DNA from: Parapedobacter lycopersici
Lineage (GTDB): Bacteria; Bacteroidota; Bacteroidia; Sphingobacteriales; Sphingobacteriaceae
Reading direction: 5' to 3'
DNA length: 64,000 nucleotides
Assembly: GCF_024643285.1 (NCBI RefSeq)
Contig: NZ_JAMSLW010000005.1
Location: 62,001-126,000 of the forward strand
The stretch's first letter is position 1; each line of letters starts with the position of its first letter. Shown here one piece after another: positions 63,116-64,000 of this stretch. A program made the position numbers and the translations under genes. The notes under the pieces are model-generated. The model searched no databases and was not told the DNA's origin. It was given only the letters and a program-made list of their open reading frames with translations.

Positions 63116-63715
63116 TTATGCCAGGGTATAACCCACAATACCGAGGGCAAACAGGTAACTTAAGTCTCTCGTATTGAGTTGGCTACGGATATTTTTTGTT
63201 GCCTTGGAAAGTTGGTTTCCAATGGTGGCGATGGAAAGCTCCAGCATCGTGGCAACCTCTTCATAACTCCGGCCTTCTACTCGGCAGAGGATAAAAATAC
63301 GCCGTTGCTGCGTGGGCAGCGCATCAATAGCCCGGTCCAGTATGGCCGCAGTTTCCTTTTGCTGGAGCAGCCGTTCGATGTGCTCGTAGCCCTCCGTGGT
63401 AAGCGCTACCAACCGGTCGGTCAATTGCCTGTCCCGCGCCGCTTTGCGGAAGAAATCCCGGATCTGGTTATAGGTGATACGGAATAAATAAGCCCGGAAG
63501 TCCTTATCCGGATCAATGGATTCGCGGTGATTCCATATTTTAATAAAAAGCTCCTGCAGCACATCCAATGCAACCTCCTCCGCTTTTACTAATTTCAGGA
63601 TGTTAACGTAGATAGCCGGGCTATATTTATTGTACAATACCGTAAAAGCGTGCTCATCGCCCCCCTTCAGGTTGCTGATCAGCAGCTTTTCCTCCTCGTT
63701 GTTCACTTTGTCCAT
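63116..63715 (-). CDS. ECF RNA polymerase sigma factor (unit 4)
   Basis: A 199-residue sigma factor. Region 2 reads KAEEVALDVLQELFIKIWNH and FRAYLFRITYNQIRDFFRKA; region 4 is LPTQQRRIFILCRVEGRSYE with VATMLELSIATIGNQLSKAT. It ends in a hydrophobic tail (LSYLFALGIVGYTLA). Expected to drive the unit 4 operon. No full consensus promoter was seen in the 186 bases upstream. Confidence 0.92.
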   Translation of the reverse strand: MDKVNNEEEKLLISNLKGGDEHAFTVLYNKYSPAIYVNILKLVKAEEVALDVLQELFIKIWNHRESIDPDKDFRAYLFRITYNQIRDFFRKAARDRQLTDRLVALTTEGYEHIERLLQQKETAAILDRAIDALPTQQRRIFILCRVEGRSYEEVATMLELSIATIGNQLSKATKNIRSQLNTRDLSYLFALGIVGYTLA

Positions 63716-63901
63716 ATGGTATCCCTATATTTAAAATACAGGTTCAGCAACCTCCAGATGCAGTCTGTTATTCAGCGGCGGCCACTTAAGGTTAACATAG
63801 GCACCGTATGCCAATTGGTTTTATTTCGTCGACAGCCCAAAATCGAATTCCATCGACAAACACAAAATTCAGAAGATTATCGGAAAAATCCAAGGTAAAC
63901 T

Positions 63902-64000
63902 TCACCGGTAGCCGATTCCGCCGGCTATCCCCGCCATTTTGTTACCGCCCACCAAATCCGTGGGGTCCGCCGGCTTATCCCAATACGGGTTTATGTTCCA
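63902..64000 (-). CDS. C-terminal end of an unidentified gene, cut by window edge
   Basis: On the minus strand a frame enters at base 64000 and ends with TGA at 63902, giving 32 residues. The fragment begins WNINPYWDKPADPTDLVGGN and ends GGIGYR. YWDKP resembles the WWDKP-type end of SusD proteins, but the following residues do not. It is too short for assignment; it fits a preceding gene in the same direction as unit 4. Confidence 0.4.
   Translation of the reverse strand, partial: WNINPYWDKPADPTDLVGGNKMAGIAGGIGYR

Overview
The window reads as one contiguous stretch of a Bacteroidota chromosome. The evidence is SusC/SusD transporter pairs with ECF sigma and FecR-type anti-sigma genes, the Bacteroidota promoter pattern TTTG-N19-21-TAnnTTTG, a succinyl/acetyl-ornithine transcarbamylase in place of ordinary ArgF, a one-cysteine L36 and an extended L17. 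The family is probably Sphingobacteriaceae-like, but this is inferred from style only. No tRNA, rRNA, CRISPR array, insertion sequence or phage gene was seen.

Layout. 1-502 is the start of an SDR gene running off the left edge. 755-3304 (+) is a two-gene unit: a polysaccharide deacetylase-like lipoprotein and a multi-pass DUF5009/HGSNAT-like membrane protein. 3310-8172 (-) is an arginine operon in the order argD, argF', argB, proC, argE, with its own promoter at 8195-8226. 8297-23324 (-) is a long ribosomal protein operon from rplC to rplQ, including secY, map, infA, rpmJ, rpmD and rpoA. It has a promoter at 23400-23430 and a strong terminator at 8237-8272; rpsJ is not in its usual place ahead of rplC. 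Between rplC and the next gene lies a striking 11-bp-periodic repeat array (23507-23705) whose two halves point in opposite directions.

23706-63715 (-) holds four consecutive regulated uptake units. Each has the order ECF sigma, fecR, susC (with an STN signalling domain), susD, then cargo genes. Unit 1 cargo is two AGE-family epimerase-like proteins. Unit 2 cargo is a beta-helix protein, an FAH-family enzyme, a ketoglutarate-semialdehyde-type dehydrogenase, an SBF transporter and a lactonase. Unit 3 has no cargo. Unit 4 has an exported enolase-superfamily sugar-acid dehydratase-like protein. The lactonase, dehydratase, FAH enzyme and aldehyde dehydrogenase could together form a non-phosphorylating sugar oxidation route to 2-oxoglutarate (inference). 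A short partial reading frame ends at 63902 on the right edge.

The most interesting observation is a repeated antisense architecture. At all four units the strand opposite susC carries a housekeeping-type promoter whose -7 element overlaps the susC start codon, followed 60-75 nt later by an intrinsic terminator. This predicts four small RNAs of about 80-95 nt, each antisense to a susC leader. It resembles the DonS class of cis-antisense RNAs known from ECF-linked susCD loci of Bacteroides fragilis, here as a four-member paralogous family. No searches or folding programs were run; all statements rest on reading the sequence.
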